Of a stretch of DNA of 64,000 bases, positions 35,839 through 49,002 are shown one piece after another. The position numbers and the translations under genes are program-made. Numbering within the stretch: the first letter of the stretch is position 1; each line of letters opens with the position of its first letter. The notes under the pieces are model-generated. The model made no database searches and was not told where the DNA came from. It saw nothing but the letters and a program-made list of their open reading frames with translations. Origin of the DNA: Colletotrichum lupini (lineage: Eukaryota; Ascomycota; Sordariomycetes; Glomerellales; Glomerellaceae); assembly GCF_023278565.1 (NCBI RefSeq), contig NC_064673.1:248001-312000 (forward strand), read 5' to 3'.

Positions 35839-37317
35839 TCAACACTTTGCCACAGGTCCTCCCGGTACGGTGTAAGTTGTTGGCTATTTTTCGACCCCGC
35901 CAAGACATCAGCACGACTCGCTCACGATGACTTCACTTTTTTTTCCCCGCGTGGGCGCGGAAAGGTCTGCGCACGAGAGAACTCACCACAGGGTAGTAGA
36001 TGTTGATCAAGATACCGGGCTCGTCGCCAGTGTATGCGCCCCTAAGTGATACGCGGAGATTAACACACCTGCCAAATCCTATCAAGGTTCCATCGCGACA
36101 TTTTTTTTTCTTTAAACGAGAACGAGCCGCGCGCCGTCCGCCCGCCCGCCGCCCTGCCCTGCAGGTGGAGTTGCCTTTGGTGTGGGGAGGCGTTGGGATT
36201 GGGAGCATTGAACATGGGAACAAGGCTGGACATATCTGTGAATGACATGGAAGTTAAGGAGACAAACTCACGGAAATCTGACAGTAGGCGAGAACGAAGT
36301 GCCGCTCCCTGATCCCGTCACCTTGATCTGGGCGCACGAGATGTAGAACTGGGCTCCGGCCTTGGCACTGGCGGAGTGTAGTCCAATCTGCTCGATGCGG
36401 AGGAGGTACTCTCCCGGGGCTAGACTCCGTCAGTACTCCGCGGCCCAGCCATACATACATACATCACACACGGGCGGGCGTTGAGTGCCCGTCCGTGGGG
36501 ATCAACGGTGATCACGGTTGCATAGTCCCGGGTGAGGGGCCACGACCGGGGAAAGCAGCAAGCACCATTGTTGCACGAGTAAGTCCACCACTTGACCATT
36601 CGACAGAAAGGAAATGTCGTGACGTACGTGTGCATGAGGGGATTTGAAAGTTGAAGCCCGCCTGGTTCGAGGCGGGGAACTTGATCTGCCCGTTGCCTGT
36701 CTGCGCGCCTAGCTCCCAGATCTTTGCCCAGGGACCGCTGCCGTCGTAGGTCGTGACGTTGGACCCCGCGGCGGGCGAGAGCCAGACGATGACAGGCCCG
36801 TCATGGTAGATTGCTTGATCCATTGCGAAACCGACCTGCAGAGAGCGCGTTGGTTAGTGAGTCTTCTCGAGTCGTGTCGACTCGCGGATCTTCGGGTGTA
36901 AGGTATCTCGAGCATGGAGATACGGAAACGGGGAGGGGGTGAGGAATAGGAAGGCGGATAAGGGGGGCGTGAAGATGTGAGAAGAAGGAGGAGGAGGAAG
37001 AAGAGAAAGATTTACGGTCGAACCGGCCGCGACGGTGGCGATCTGCGTCGCCGGACCGGAGGAGAGGCCGCCAGCATTGCAGACGATGTCTTTGCTGAGG
37101 ACGTCTGTGACGGGGCTGTTGTAGTTTGTGTTGCTCCTGACATGGACGTATTCCCCTGTGTTGACGCCCCCGACCACGAGGCTCGTGAAGCGGTCTAGTT
37201 GAGGAGCGCAGTCAGTTCGGGATGGGACGCTCTTCACTTCTTGGGCTTCTCACAGTGGGCAGAGACGAGTTCGCTCAGGGCGACAAACGTCGTAAGGATT
37301 GCGATGAAGGCCTTCAT
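35839..37317 (-). CDS. AA9 lytic polysaccharide monooxygenase (1)
   Basis: Six exons (37317-37254, 37194-37016, 36835-36628, 36419-36272, 36041-35987, 35883-35839) give 232 residues. The enzyme is a secreted copper oxidase that cleaves cellulose or other glucans. The signal peptide ends in ELVSA and the mature protein starts with His (HYRF), the copper-binding His1 of the histidine brace. Other AA9 marks are [11 protein letters not shown], the second copper histidine in [12 protein letters not shown], the C-terminal [13 protein letters not shown] with the axial Tyr, and GILINIYYP. The end TVPGGPV is typical of AA9. There is no cellulose-binding module or linker. It is divergent from a second AA9 gene; the two starts are 2.6 kb apart. 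The exon structure was built by hand, and all junctions keep frame with standard splice signals. Confidence 0.92.
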
Positions 37318-39892
37318 TTTGAGACCTAAGGTAAATGATCTTAGAAGTTACTGAAAGGTAAGGGCTTCCGTCAACGTTTCAACAGCAGCTCAAGGCTGTC
37401 AGCCGCCAGGACGATGCTCGATAGTTAAAGTCATCGAGAAATCGATTTACAACATGTCCCGTAGAAATTACCCCTGAGACCCATCGAGTAGCTTAGACTA
37501 CACTCAGCTTCGTCCGCTACTTGCCTAATACACATGAAGGGGTGTCGAGATTAAATTGCCGAGACGTGACGATGTTACAGGCCTGGATATAGCCGGTGAA
37601 TTCTACCGCATCACACGAGAGCTGAGGCCTTTCATCTTAGCTTGCTGCGTCGTAGGGCGCTTTTTCCAGAGTCTGCTTCCGTCGTGATAATCTATGTAAA
37701 TGGTGGCCTACACTCAGTGTCGCTTACGCGTAGAGAATGTGATCTGATATAAGGGCTCCAAGTCTTGTGTGTCCATCGACTGGTTCGCTCTCACTTTTCG
37801 GCGCCCTGAAGGATTAATTTCCCATCTCATCAAAGCGGAGAAAATACTGAAAAAAAACCATTCAAGAAGCGTTTCCAAAGCGCTTATTGCGGTAAAGCCA
37901 AATCAACTGGGTTGGAGGGCACCCGTCTGTTTGTAGATCACAGCGCAAAAGATTAAGCACAGCTATCAATGCCTCTTATTCGCAGCCATTCATCTCTCGT
38001 CACGAGATTCGTCGTTTGTTGACATCATCAAGTATCGGGCCGACTATAATTAAGGTCACGCCAGCTTTTCAAATATACTACTCATCTGCATACAATAGAC
38101 TATCCGTACGAAACTTTTGTTTTTTCTCCGATCCGGAATTAAAACTCTAATAAAGCGATCAAATACAAATCCTGTGATACTACTCGGCGTGAAAATGGGT
38201 ACAGTTCGCCTTATCGGCGGGGCTAGCGGAAGCTCTGATCCCGAAGAGCAAGGGGGTAAGCATATTCCGCTTCCCGGGCGGGCCGGTGATCGATCCACTT
38301 TCTCGCTCCGGGCGGGGAGATCGGACGTGCTCCTAAGATACTCTAGTCTTATGGAAAGCCCTTGATCGTGCGGTGAACGCCTTGTTATGAAGCTGTGCGT
38401 CTTCTATGTTCAGCCTCAATTCTCATGAGATGAGTCAGTCCCGGGATCAAATTATCGTGCTCTGAGGCCATCCCCATACTCTTCTGTTGTATTACTGTCA
38501 TAATTTGGATGAAAGTGGCTCTGATGGATAGGATGGATCTCTAGTTAGTGGCATAATATTAATACATCAGTGATCGGAAGGAAAGAGAATGTACCATTTA
38601 GAGCCCGGAGGCTGTGGCTCCGGGAGACTCCGTTTCACGATCCCGGATAGCTTCAAAAAAGGAGTTTGATGTTAATATGAATCACCCGCTCAGAGTACTC
38701 TCAATCTCAAAGAAGATACTACTGGACTGACTGTCGGCTGATATACAATCGATATCGCGAGATACGCAATTATGGCGGTAAAGCTGTAAGAGCACTATAT
38801 GCTGTGAGTCCAGACTACCACTGCCCATGGCTCTAGCCGCCGGCACTTGAACCAGAAGCTTCAAAGGAATGCGGGAAAGATGTCTGTTCTCAGTCCCCTT
38901 CAATATTTTCTAGAGTCACCTTCCTCGTTCTACAGTCCGTTGTAGTGATCACATCATACTACTATAGGCAACGCTTCTCAGCAACAATGAATTCAGCCGA
39001 GGCCGATGTTTGCCAAGTGATCTACACGGCTAAAATGTTATTCCATACAAGCTTAATTTAAATAGAGTACAGAGTCTGGGGTGCATTTCACCTCCGGCAA
39101 ATAAACGGCTCACGTGCCATGCACGACTTCTGCCGGTGGCTACATGACTTTCATCATCGCTGTCAAGATCCAACGCCGCCGTGTGCTCGAGATGTGGTTC
39201 TTTGCGAGTTTTCACTTGCTGGCAGGAGGCATCAGTGATGGAGCGTGGACTCTTACAGATAGCCTCGGTGAGCCAAGACGTGTCACTGTTGAGCACGCCG
39301 AATCATCCAGAAGATCTTGTTCAAGGGAGGTAGCCGCCGTCTAAGGATAGTTCTAGGTGCCTCTAAAAGCTCAGTTAGACACACGAAGTAAGCTCTGGAC
39401 CACTGATCCGTTACCATTCCAAACCAAGTCTCGTGGTCCGACAACACCGCTTAGCATTGGCTGACGCATATTGGGCACAACCAGGTCAACATAGCATCTG
39501 GTACCGTCTCCTGGCAATCAAAGCAAACCGCCCATCACGCGATACACCATGCTCGGGGCCATGTACCGGAGACCCGTCAACAGCCGAAGTAATCCCACCT
39601 CTCATCGTTGCCGCGTAGAGGGTCTTGTTGATTACCAAGGTTGATTGACCCCCTTGCCAATCATGACTGCTCTCCAGAGTAGCATCAGGGAAGCTGAGCC
39701 TCCGAGCCGTCTCACTACGACCTGGCGAAGGAAAATGGCAGAACGTCCAGTATCCCCTTTAAATGATGAGCACAGAGCCAAGAGCCCGTAGACGTGGTTC
39801 CCTCATCATCTTCATCCTTCTTCCGAGTCAGCTCCTGCTCCGAATATACGCTCGTCTCCTCTGACCAGACGCAACCTAACGGATCCGACGCC
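37318..39892. other. Divergent intergenic region between two AA9 genes
   Basis: A 2.6-kb spacer between two divergent secreted-enzyme genes. It looks more A+T-rich than the flanks, especially 37.7-39.1 kb. No coding sequence is supported. It may hold shared control sites, but I could not assign any. Confidence 0.5.
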
Positions 39893-40881
39893 ATGAAGTT
39901 CTTCACCGCCGCCGCCGTCCTCTCGGCAGCCGTATCGGAAGTCTCTGGGCACTACATTTTCCAGCAGCTATCCGTGGGGTCCACAAAGTACGACGTCTTC
40001 CAGCACATCCGGAAGAACACCAACTACAACTCCCCCGTTACTGGTACGTGCCCTCATCACTCGATCTGCGTGTTTCTGGAAGGGACAGAAGAAACTGATC
40101 GGCCCAATAGACCTCGCCTCGAACGATTTGCGATGCAACGTCGGCGGTGCCAGCGGCGCCCAGACTACGGTGGTCAACGTGAAGCCCGGTGACGCCTTCA
40201 CCTTCACCCTCGACACGGCCGTCTACCACCAGGGTCCCATCTCGCTGTGAGTACTTACTCGGCCGATGCACAGTAGCTTTCGCTGATAGACGTCCAGCTT
40301 CCTGTCCAAAGCGCCCTCTCACGTCCAAGACTACGACGGGTCCGGAAAATGGGCCAAGTTCAAAGACTTCCTCCCGACCTTTAGCAACGGCCAGGCAACT
40401 TGGCCAATGAGACGTACGATACTCACCTCATCAAATACCTATCCGTCAAGGATTGAACTGACCACCAGCACCTAGAAACCTACGAGTACAAGATCCCGAC
40501 GTGCCTTCCCAACGGCGAGTACCTCCTGCGCGTCCACCAGCTGGGCATCCACAACCCCTACCCGGCCGGCATCCCGCAGTTCTACATCTCGTGCGCGCAG
40601 ATCAACGTCACGGGCTCGACCGCCTCCGCGAGCTCGTTTGCGCCGACTCTGAGTATTCCTGGTGCTTTCAAGGATACTGACCCCGGGTATACTGTCAACG
40701 TGAGCGTCCTCCCTGTGGTGGAAAGTGATGTTATGCTGTGTCGTGGTTTGCTGACGTGTACACTTGTAGATCTACCAGCCTGGGTTCACGTCGTATGTGG
40801 CCCCTGGTGGTGCGGAGGTAAGTTTGCGTACTTATATGGCTTGATTTGTAAAGACTGACGATTACGCAGTGGACATGCTGA
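39893..40881 (+). CDS. AA9 lytic polysaccharide monooxygenase (2)
   Basis: Six exons (39893-40043, 40111-40246, 40298-40413, 40476-40699, 40770-40817, 40870-40881) give 228 residues. The signal peptide ends in SEVSG and the mature protein starts with His (HYIFQQL), copper ligand His1. The second brace histidine is in [11 protein letters not shown]. The third conserved block is [13 protein letters not shown]. Further AA9 marks are [42 protein letters not shown] and the final GGAEWTC. There is one N-glycosylation sequon (NVT) near the C-terminal part. No carbohydrate-binding module is present. The last exon has only four codons including the stop. Compared with the neighbouring AA9, sequence identity looks modest outside the core, so this is not a recent duplicate. 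Confidence 0.93.
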
Positions 40882-43800
40882 GCTGTGGATTCGTGATTGA
40901 TGAAAGGGGTCGTGGCATTAGTCGTGCCTGATCATTCTCGTCCGGTTCCGTGACGGGGAATAAATCAGTTGGAGAGCTTGATAATGCCACATTGAGACAC
41001 TCTTTACACAGCTTGTGTTCGTTCCTCTGGCAGCTTGCTTTCTCCTCAACTGAGAGCCGTGACTCGCTGTTGTGTGCCACTTGGCGTTCTCAGGACTTTC
41101 AAGTCTAAGTAAGTCAGGGCCGAACTTTTGATGACTTTATCAAGAACAACGAGATTTTGAGCATTCGACCTTATTTTTCCCCAGCGATCAGCTCTATCCT
41201 CAAATCTGGCATCAAATTGAACCAAATATTCGAGGCCCCTGATTCTCAACGATAAGGCCATGCGATACCAAGACGGTGGTTATCAGATTTATGCACCTTG
41301 TCGGGGATTTATGTAACGGGCCGATTACCAGATCTCGACCCTCACACAGCGTGGCTTTTGACCGATGGAGGCTCCAGCTCGGGTTCCCTACAGGTCCGCG
41401 CGTGGCACGCGTGGGAGCTGGTTACATTCTGGATTCTGGAGTAAGCAGGCTTCTCCAGACTCCGCGTTGTCTCGTGATGCGCAGTTGAGGGGTACGTGAA
41501 GACTAGGTCAGAAATCGGTCAGATCACCAGCCCCGTACCCAGCGCGCACCCAGCCCGCCGTTTCTGTAGCCACTGGGCCGTCAGAGACACGGGGACGACC
41601 CATCGGCCCCCGCGGTGCTTCCCCGGAAAGAGACCGGTCTGGCCTCACCGCCCGCAGCAGGCCAAAGTCCCGGGAACGCTGAGGCCGGTGCCTGGCCAGC
41701 CTGTAGCCCCTCGAGTTGATCATGTGAGCATAGCGATACCGGCCATCATTCGAGGCCGCGTAGCCGCCACGGTGACGATCCTCTTCATTGGAAGAGCAGT
41801 AGCGGCAGCGGCTCTGCTGTTGGTCCATACCCGTGAATGCATCTTGAGCCTCCCACACTCTCCCACGCCACGGTAGGCGAGGTCGTAAACCTACTATCTC
41901 AAGTGCGCTTTAGCTGGGTTGAAAGTTGGACTCTTCTCTGTTGCCGCATTTCCCGGGAGGCGTTGGAGCCATTTCAAATTTGTATGGTGTTTCGAGCGGG
42001 AAAGCCCCGTCAAACCGAGGAGGCGTCGGCGCTCCATTGCGGGCGAGCTAGGGATAGCCATTGATAGTTCGATACGCGAGGATTCTCCAGCAAAGGCGCG
42101 CTGGCGGAGAGAAAGAACCCCGCGTTTCTGGAGATATCGGGCCTTTGGTGGGACTACTGGTATATTCGCAAGCGAGAACTGCGCGAGCGCCCGCAAATGA
42201 GGCGTCTCAGGTCCGAGACGGAGCCCATTCTCGCTGCCAAGCGGCCTGCCAACGTTGCGGCGCGCTGTGCTGTGCATTAGGTCGTTGGCTAACGGGTGAT
42301 GATGGGGTGAAAGGTGGTGGTGATGTATGTTGAGAGGTTGTTGAGAACACGAGAAGTGCCTACAAAGGCTAGCACATCGAACGACGTCTGTAAATCGATT
42401 GCGAGGAGGCGTTAAGGGCGTAGGAGCATGGGCGGCTCAAGTGAAGTCGTCGTGGGTTTGCGGCGTTTTGCGCCAGGATTGTTGGCCGAAGCCGGGATGG
42501 AGCCCGGGGCAAAGACAACGAAGAAGCGCCGAGAGAGGTAGCGGGAATGTGGGCGACTGGGGATGAGGCGCTTAAAAGAGCGAGATTATGGAACACGGCC
42601 GATCTGACAAGACTTGACAGGCATCGGGCCGGATGGAGACGTTGGGCTGGGATGAGAGTCATTGTCGACAGTAGTCGTGATCTTACGAGACTTTCGTACG
42701 GAAGTCAGTGCTGTAATGGCAGCTGTCACCCGAACCGACGGGATGGACAGGCACGCCGCAGGATACTTGGTAGGTATTGAATGCAGAAAAGTCCACATAG
42801 CAGAGTACTGTACCCGTTCGAGTACAGTCAAGTTCATGGCGGCGAGTATACCGCATAGGCGCGGGCAATAACGGGCGCCGGTTGAGGGGTGGAGACGCGG
42901 AGACGGCGAGCGTCGAGATGGTGTGAGGGCGGCCGAATGAAAGATGGTCGGTGAATTCCGAATAAAGCCACTGACGTCTTTTTGCGATTCGGCGATCTGG
43001 TGACGGATTATGCTTGCAGCAAACACTTTTGAGTGGTTTGCTAGTAATTTCATTTGAGCGAATGTGTCAATTTTGATTATGCCCTGATGCCATCGTGAAT
43101 GAAAACTAAAAGTATCATGGTTCATTAAACAAAAAAATGAAGATGAACAAAAACTTTCATGTCGCAGCTGACGATGAAGGTGGAAATCTTGTACAGAGTA
43201 GCAGCGAGAGAAATAGCGTTGGAGATGAAGTGGTGAATGCGCAGCGAATGAGAGCAGCCAGTACGAGAAGCTGCGGATCCAACGTGGAGAGGTGAGCAGG
43301 GGAGGAGCGTGGGCACATTAAGGTATTGACGGGGCAGCTGCGAGGAAACGGGCCGAAAGTGAGTTTCGACTTTTTCAGTCGATCATGGCCAGGGTCCCTT
43401 CACCTCACGTCTCACTTGTCTTTCACTCACGCTCGTAGGAAAGCTCACTAAATGAAAGTGAGACTTTGGGGAACGACACTGAGAGGAGAGTGAGACTGAG
43501 CCGAGGCCAGGCGATGATTGCCATGACCCAGTGAGTCGGGAACATGCTACGGTGTAGGGCAGGATGTCAGATGTCTCGAAATGACTGGGCAGGACTCGCC
43601 GCAGATCACGAGGGTGACACGATGCATAAGGTGAGAGGAAGAAGCTGGGCGAGAATGGCCATGTCCATCGTCAATCAAGCCTTGAACGGAAGCAAACGCT
43701 GTGAGCTTGTGAAGACGGCAGTTGGCGGAGCCGGCCACGGCGGGTCTTGGCTGCATTGTTAGTTGCTTTACAAGTTGCGTGCCTCCTTATGTAAGCTCAT

Positions 43801-45954
43801 CCATCGAAAGATCTCATTCGAGGCAGACAGCACCTCAGTAACCAAGTGAGTGAGAGAGAAAGTGAAGAGTAGCGACTTCCTTGGCCGTTGCTTGTTTCCT
43901 TCCAAGCTCAGGCGATCTGCTTGGCTGATTGGATCGCCGAGAGTCCGCAACTCCACATTAAGAAAGAGTACGTATCCCTAAGCGATGCCCGACGCGGCGT
44001 GACCGTTGTGGGGTCTCCACACAACTTTCAAGTTTCCCCAGCCCGCTTCCACTACGCAGTACGTACCTACAAGCTACGCCGTGGCTGGCGAGCCGCAAAC
44101 CGCACATTCTCTCGCTCCCATCGTCTTCTTCTCGCCCACATTTCGCACGTTCAAACTCCACCTCGATGCTTGATGGCTGAAGCCTCCAGGTACCTGATTA
44201 CCTAGCGATCCGTCAATGTATGGACCGCGGAGTACGGATACCTCGAGCAGTGTACCTTGACCGACCACAAATCCCCGAGTCTGCAAGTCTCTACTTCGTA
44301 CGGATACGGTACCATCAGCATCAAGGGCAATAGTTGCGATACAATGCCACTACTCTGTAAACACAACACTTCATCCACTCTGTTTGGCACCAGCTAAATA
44401 GATGTCTAGGTGCCTTACACGATGCCAGGCCCACGTTGAACCCAAAAACAGACGCAAACCAACAATGAATCGGACCATTGCGGATAGTCTATAGAACACA
44501 ATCATCACAAGGGAGGGGCGTGTTTTATCTCACCAGAAAAAGCTGCCCCACGGCCCACGCCCTGGCAATCTCCAAACTCCCCGCCCTTTCTCCATCTTCT
44601 CCATGTCCTCCAGTTCTCCAGAAAACCTTTGCCAAAGTCTTGGGCGAACGACTCGCGGGGATGCACGAGATTCGACTTGATGCCACTCGATGCGACCCAG
44701 AAAAACTTTTCCACCACACCCAACTTTACCAAGATCACGCACTCCGTATCCATGCCATCGGGCGGAAACAATCCCATTGTACCTATTCAACGTCGGTCGC
44801 GCCGTTCAACGTCGACTTGGCCCTACCTTGTAGGCTTGAAGTGCTTGTCCGATGAACCGTTGGGGGCGTTGCTCATGTGCCCTTCCCGTTGCTTTAAATC
44901 CAGCCTCGGATATCTTTACCTTGCCTGACTGGGCCAAGCCGTAGACTAGGCGCGTAGAGCAGACATCTGCCGCCAGTCCGCGTCTCTTACCTATGTATGA
45001 ACCAACCTACACAGTATATGCCTGCGTGCCTCCGTATTACGCCGCTGAGAAAGAGTCCAATTGCTGTGAAACACTTGCTACCGACCGGAGCTACCCCAGA
45101 GTCTGTAGAGTCTCCCCCCTGACACTCTCTCCCTTCTCCTTCACACCCTCTTACCTGACTAGCGCCGGCCATTCCCCTGCTGGGGCTCATTCACATTTGC
45201 TGGGGGATGAGGGGGACCCATGGGAAAACCTGGCGGGCTAAACTGGCGACTTTACGGCTGCGGATACACCAAGGTAGTCTGTTTTATTGTTTCTGGTTTT
45301 TTTATAGTCTACCTCCCCCTGCCACCTCGCTCGTGGGATCGTCACAAATGTACAAAGTACCCAATACTTGGTTTCTTGCAGCTCAGATGCCTTGGTGTGT
45401 TGGTACTAGGTTCCGCGAGCTCACGGTCAACCCACACTCTCCTTCTTCCTCCCTCCACATCCCAACATCACCTCGTGATCGTCCATCGGCCCTATCCTGA
45501 CCTGTTGGACGTCTCTCCACATGGTTTGTCTGAACTTGAGGTCAATTACACCCCCCCTTTGCAGAAAGGAAACCTTGTTGCCTTGTCATGGCCCGCCTAC
45601 GGAATACGGATACCACGAAAAGTCCTACTACTGCGTAGGTAACTCAGGTAACATGCGGTAGCACCGTGGCACCTCTTCCACTTTCCCCCACCTTGGGGAA
45701 GGTTTCCTGTTGTGTGGGAGCTCCGCGTCGTACCGCATTCTGGGGACGAGTTTATATGCTCGTCGTTTCCTCCCATCTCTTCCCCAGGTGTCTTTCTTTC
45801 TTCTCCGTCGTCGCGCTCAAGCCTTTCACTGCCCAACACTCTTCCTCTCAGACGCAGAGTCCGAGCAACTGCATGCCCTCTGCTGAACACGACTTGACCT
45901 CTTCTCACATTGCCAACATCACACTCAAACCAGATACCGTAGCCCGCCGTCATC
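40882..45954. other. Gene-poor region, 5.1 kb
   Basis: No supported gene. Overlapping GC-rich open frames around 41.5-41.9 kb have no domain and no splice logic. A cluster of GTGAG/CTCAC words lies at 43360-43535. From about 44.5 kb the plus strand is pyrimidine-rich, suggesting a long promoter or leader for the hexose transporter. Two CTGGGG words (45180-45185 and 45200-45205) fit the CreA consensus, and a TTTATAT word at 45751 is a possible TATA element. Confidence 0.45.
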
Positions 45955-47717
45955 ATGGGTATCAAGCCTGAGGGTGTCCCAGGCAAGGCCTGGCCGGCCA
46001 TTGCCATTGGCTTCTTCGTCGCCTTTGGCGGTCTCCTCTTCGGATATGACACCGGTACCATTAACGGCATCCTCGAGATGGTATGTCTTGATTCCCAACA
46101 CCTCGGTAGAAGACGTACAAACTAACCGCCTTTCGACAGTCCTACTGGCAACGCCTCTTCAGCACCGGCTACGTGAACACCGCCGGCAACAAGGACGTCT
46201 CGCCCGACCAGGAATCCGCCATCGTCTCCATCCTCTCTGCCGGCACTTTCTTCGGTGCCCTGGCCTCCCCCTTCCTCGCTGATACCATCGGACGTCGCAT
46301 GGCCCTCGTCGCCTCGTGCTGGGTTTTCAACCTCGGTGTTGTTCTCCAGACCGTTGCCACTGCCATTCCCCTTTTCCTAGCCGGTCGTTTCTTCGCCGGT
46401 TTCGGAGTCGGTCTGATTTCCGCCCTGGGTCAGTATTATTCTTCTCCGTCATGAAGAACCTCTGCTAACCGTAAATAGTCCCCCTCTACCAATCTGAGAC
46501 CGCCCCCAAGTGGATTCGTGGTGCCATCGTCGGCGCCTACCAATGGGCCATCACCATCGGTCTGCTCCTGGCTGCCATCATTAACAACGCAACGCACGCC
46601 CGCCAGGACACTGGATCCTACCGCATCCCCATCGTCGTCCAGTTCGCCTGGTCTCTCATCCTCTTCTTCGGCATGCTTCTCTTGCCCGAGACGCCTCGCT
46701 TCCTCATCAAGCAGGGCCACATTGACCGCGCCACCAAGGCCTTGGCCAAGATCCGCCGCCTTCCCGAGAACGATGCCTACGTCGCCGAGGAGATTGCCGA
46801 GATCAAGGCCAACAACGACTACGAGGCCACCATCGGCACCGGTAGCTACCTCGACTGCTTCAAGCCCCCCGTCCTCAAGCGCCAGTTCACCGGCTGCGCT
46901 CTCCAGGCGCTCCAGCAGCTGACCGGTATCAACTTCATCTTCTACTACGGAACGCAGTACTTCCAAAACTCTGGCTTCTCCAACGGTTTTGTCATCGGTA
47001 TGATCACCTCGTCCATCAACGTCGCTTCGACTCTTCCCGGTATGTGGGCCGTCGACCGCTGGGGACGTCGCCCCTTGCTTCTCTGGGGTGCCGTCGGCAT
47101 GTGCGTCTCGCAATTCCTCGTCGCCATGCTGGGAACCTTGACCACGGGCCAGGACGACACCGGCAAGATTATCGTGTACAACCTGCCCGCGCAAAAGGCC
47201 GCCATCGCCTTTGTCTGCGTCTACATCTTCTTCTTCGCCTCTACCTGGGGCCCGCTCGCGTGGGTTGTCAACGGTGAGATCTTCGGCCTCAAGACCCGTG
47301 CCAAGTCTCTGTCTCTGTCGACTGCCACCAACGTAAGTTACTCGACGAAATTCTCCTACATTCGAGCTTAAAACGCTAACATGTGAACAGTGGCTTCTCA
47401 ACTGGGCCATCGCCTACAGCACCCCCTACCTCGTCAACTACGGCGACGGCTACGCCAACCTGCAGTCCAAGATCTTCTTCGTCTGGTTCGCGTGCTGCTT
47501 CGTCTGCATCGCCTTCGTCTACTTCTTCATCTACGAGACCAAGGGTCTTACCCTCGAGGAGGTTGAGGAGCTCTACGCCGAGGTCAGCGTCGCCAGCAAG
47601 TCGGTCGGCTGGAGACCCGCCACCAACTTCCGCGAGCGCCAGGCCGCCGAGGGCGACAAGGCGGTGCCCAACAGCGACGGTGACATTACGCACCACGAGA
47701 AGACTGTTGGTGTTTAA
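45955..47717 (+). CDS. Hexose transporter, MFS sugar porter family
   Basis: Four exons (45955-46080, 46140-46428, 46479-47332, 47391-47717) give 531 residues with about twelve membrane segments. The protein should import glucose or related monosaccharides across the plasma membrane by proton symport. Sugar-porter signatures include GGLLFGYDTGTING in helix 1, DTIGRRMAL in the loop after helix 2, VPLYQSETAP, PETPRFL before the central loop, QQLTGINFIFYYGT in helix 7, DRWGRRPLL, and YFFIYETKGLTLEE at the end of helix 12. Transported sugar cannot be read from sequence alone. The ATG lies in CATCATGGG, and the next in-frame residues match family N-termini. Codon use is strongly biased to C-ending codons, suggesting high expression. 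Confidence 0.95.
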
Positions 47718-49002
47718 AGAGGGGGATGATGTGGGGGTTCTACTGCATAGCGATGCCGAGGCGGGGTTGATAAGATGAACCCCACCGAGAGTTTAATGTC
47801 TGTCATGAAGGGTGGGCGATGAAAGATACCTATGTTTCTATTTACTTCAAGATACCACCAAAAAGTTCAAATTCAATCCGCTCTGCTGTAGTTTGCCAGG
47901 TGATGTGATGTCCAATGCTACAAGTCGGAAAGTGCTGGTTTGCGAATGTCAGACGGGCTATCCAGCCTCCGCGACACACAGCTTAGAGACGACAATCATG
48001 AGCATCCAACCGCTTGGCGAATGCGTCACGAAGCGGGCACGTCGGCGATGTAAGCAGATCACATTGCCAGCAACCGCCGATAGGTCGCGTACAAACAAAC
48101 TTTTGTCTTGTAATCTTCGCAAGTAGGCACTGACGGATCGCGGCACGACTGCGTTCCTCACCCCCCTGCACGGCACAAGCCCGGCAGCACGCGGCCCCAC
48201 GACCCCTCGCTCCCGACTGGTCCTCCGGCCCGGCACTTGGGCTCCTCGCTCACCCAATGCCCGACAATCACGCGAAGTTCACCCACACAGCCCCGGCCCC
48301 ATCTCCCGCTTCCCCCGTAAACTCTGCCTCCCGACTTGCCGGCTCCAGCTCGCCGGGTGTGGCATTTACACCTCATTGTGGAAGTACTGGCAGCCCCCCG
48401 TGCTGTTTCCCACCTGACGGACTTACCTTGTCTTGAGTTTGTACCCATGTCGTGAGTTTTCTTTGGTGACGTCGGGTGCATCTTTCTCAGTCGGACAGGC
48501 TGAACGTCGGCTTATCGCCGGGCGTTGGGTCCGATACGATTGGCGGGGAGTGTAGCCCTGCCATCATGAGGGAAATCTTTTGCGCCCTTTGGTTGGATTT
48601 TTGGTGTCGTGCGTGATGCGTCACGGACGCCATCTTGATGAAAGGGACGAGAAGGAATTCATATTCCTGGTGTGTTGGTATCGTAAGCCCAGGCAGCTGC
48701 ATGGGCGATGGCGTCGGGCAAGGCTTCCGTTGGTGTCGCGATGGGTGTCAGCCGGTTGCATGATTGGCGGCCTGGAAGGCGGCGATCTATCTGCGTTGTT
48801 TAACACCGAGTCAAGTGAACAGTCAAGGGCGTCGGTGAAGAGGTGTCGGCGGTGAAAAGTATAAAAGGGAGGTGATGTCTCTAAACTTATGCTTGGTATC
48901 TTCCCGGACTTGTATCCTTATTCTCATCACTTAAGAATCAACGTCTATAAAGCCGAACTTTGTCACAGCAAGCTCAACTTCACTCTGACCACTTCCAACG
49001 CA
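47718..49002. other. Intergenic region with TATA box at its end
   Basis: This 1.3-kb stretch has no supported gene. Its last 150 bases form the likely promoter of the small gene that follows. Confidence 0.5.
48860..48867 (+). promoter_or_regulatory. TATA box
   Basis: TATAAAAG, a near-consensus TATA box, lies about 140 nt before the ATG of the small hypothetical gene at 49003. The spacing suits a short leader. Confidence 0.55.

Noticed and set aside
37318..39892. Eroded transposon in the AT-leaning spacer between the AA9 genes
   Set aside because: No terminal repeats, transposase or reverse transcriptase fragments could be read on either strand.
41496..41876. Overlapping open frames on both strands near 41.5-41.9 kb
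   Set aside because: They are GC-rich with no domain, signal peptide or splice partners, and are likely chance open frames.
42586..43125. Minus-strand open frame of 179 codons
   Set aside because: No recognisable motif, composition unlike nearby genes and no promoter signal.
46436..47410. Minus-strand open frame of 324 codons
   Set aside because: It is antisense to the hexose transporter and has the Gly/Asp/Val-rich composition expected of a shadow of GC-biased codons.
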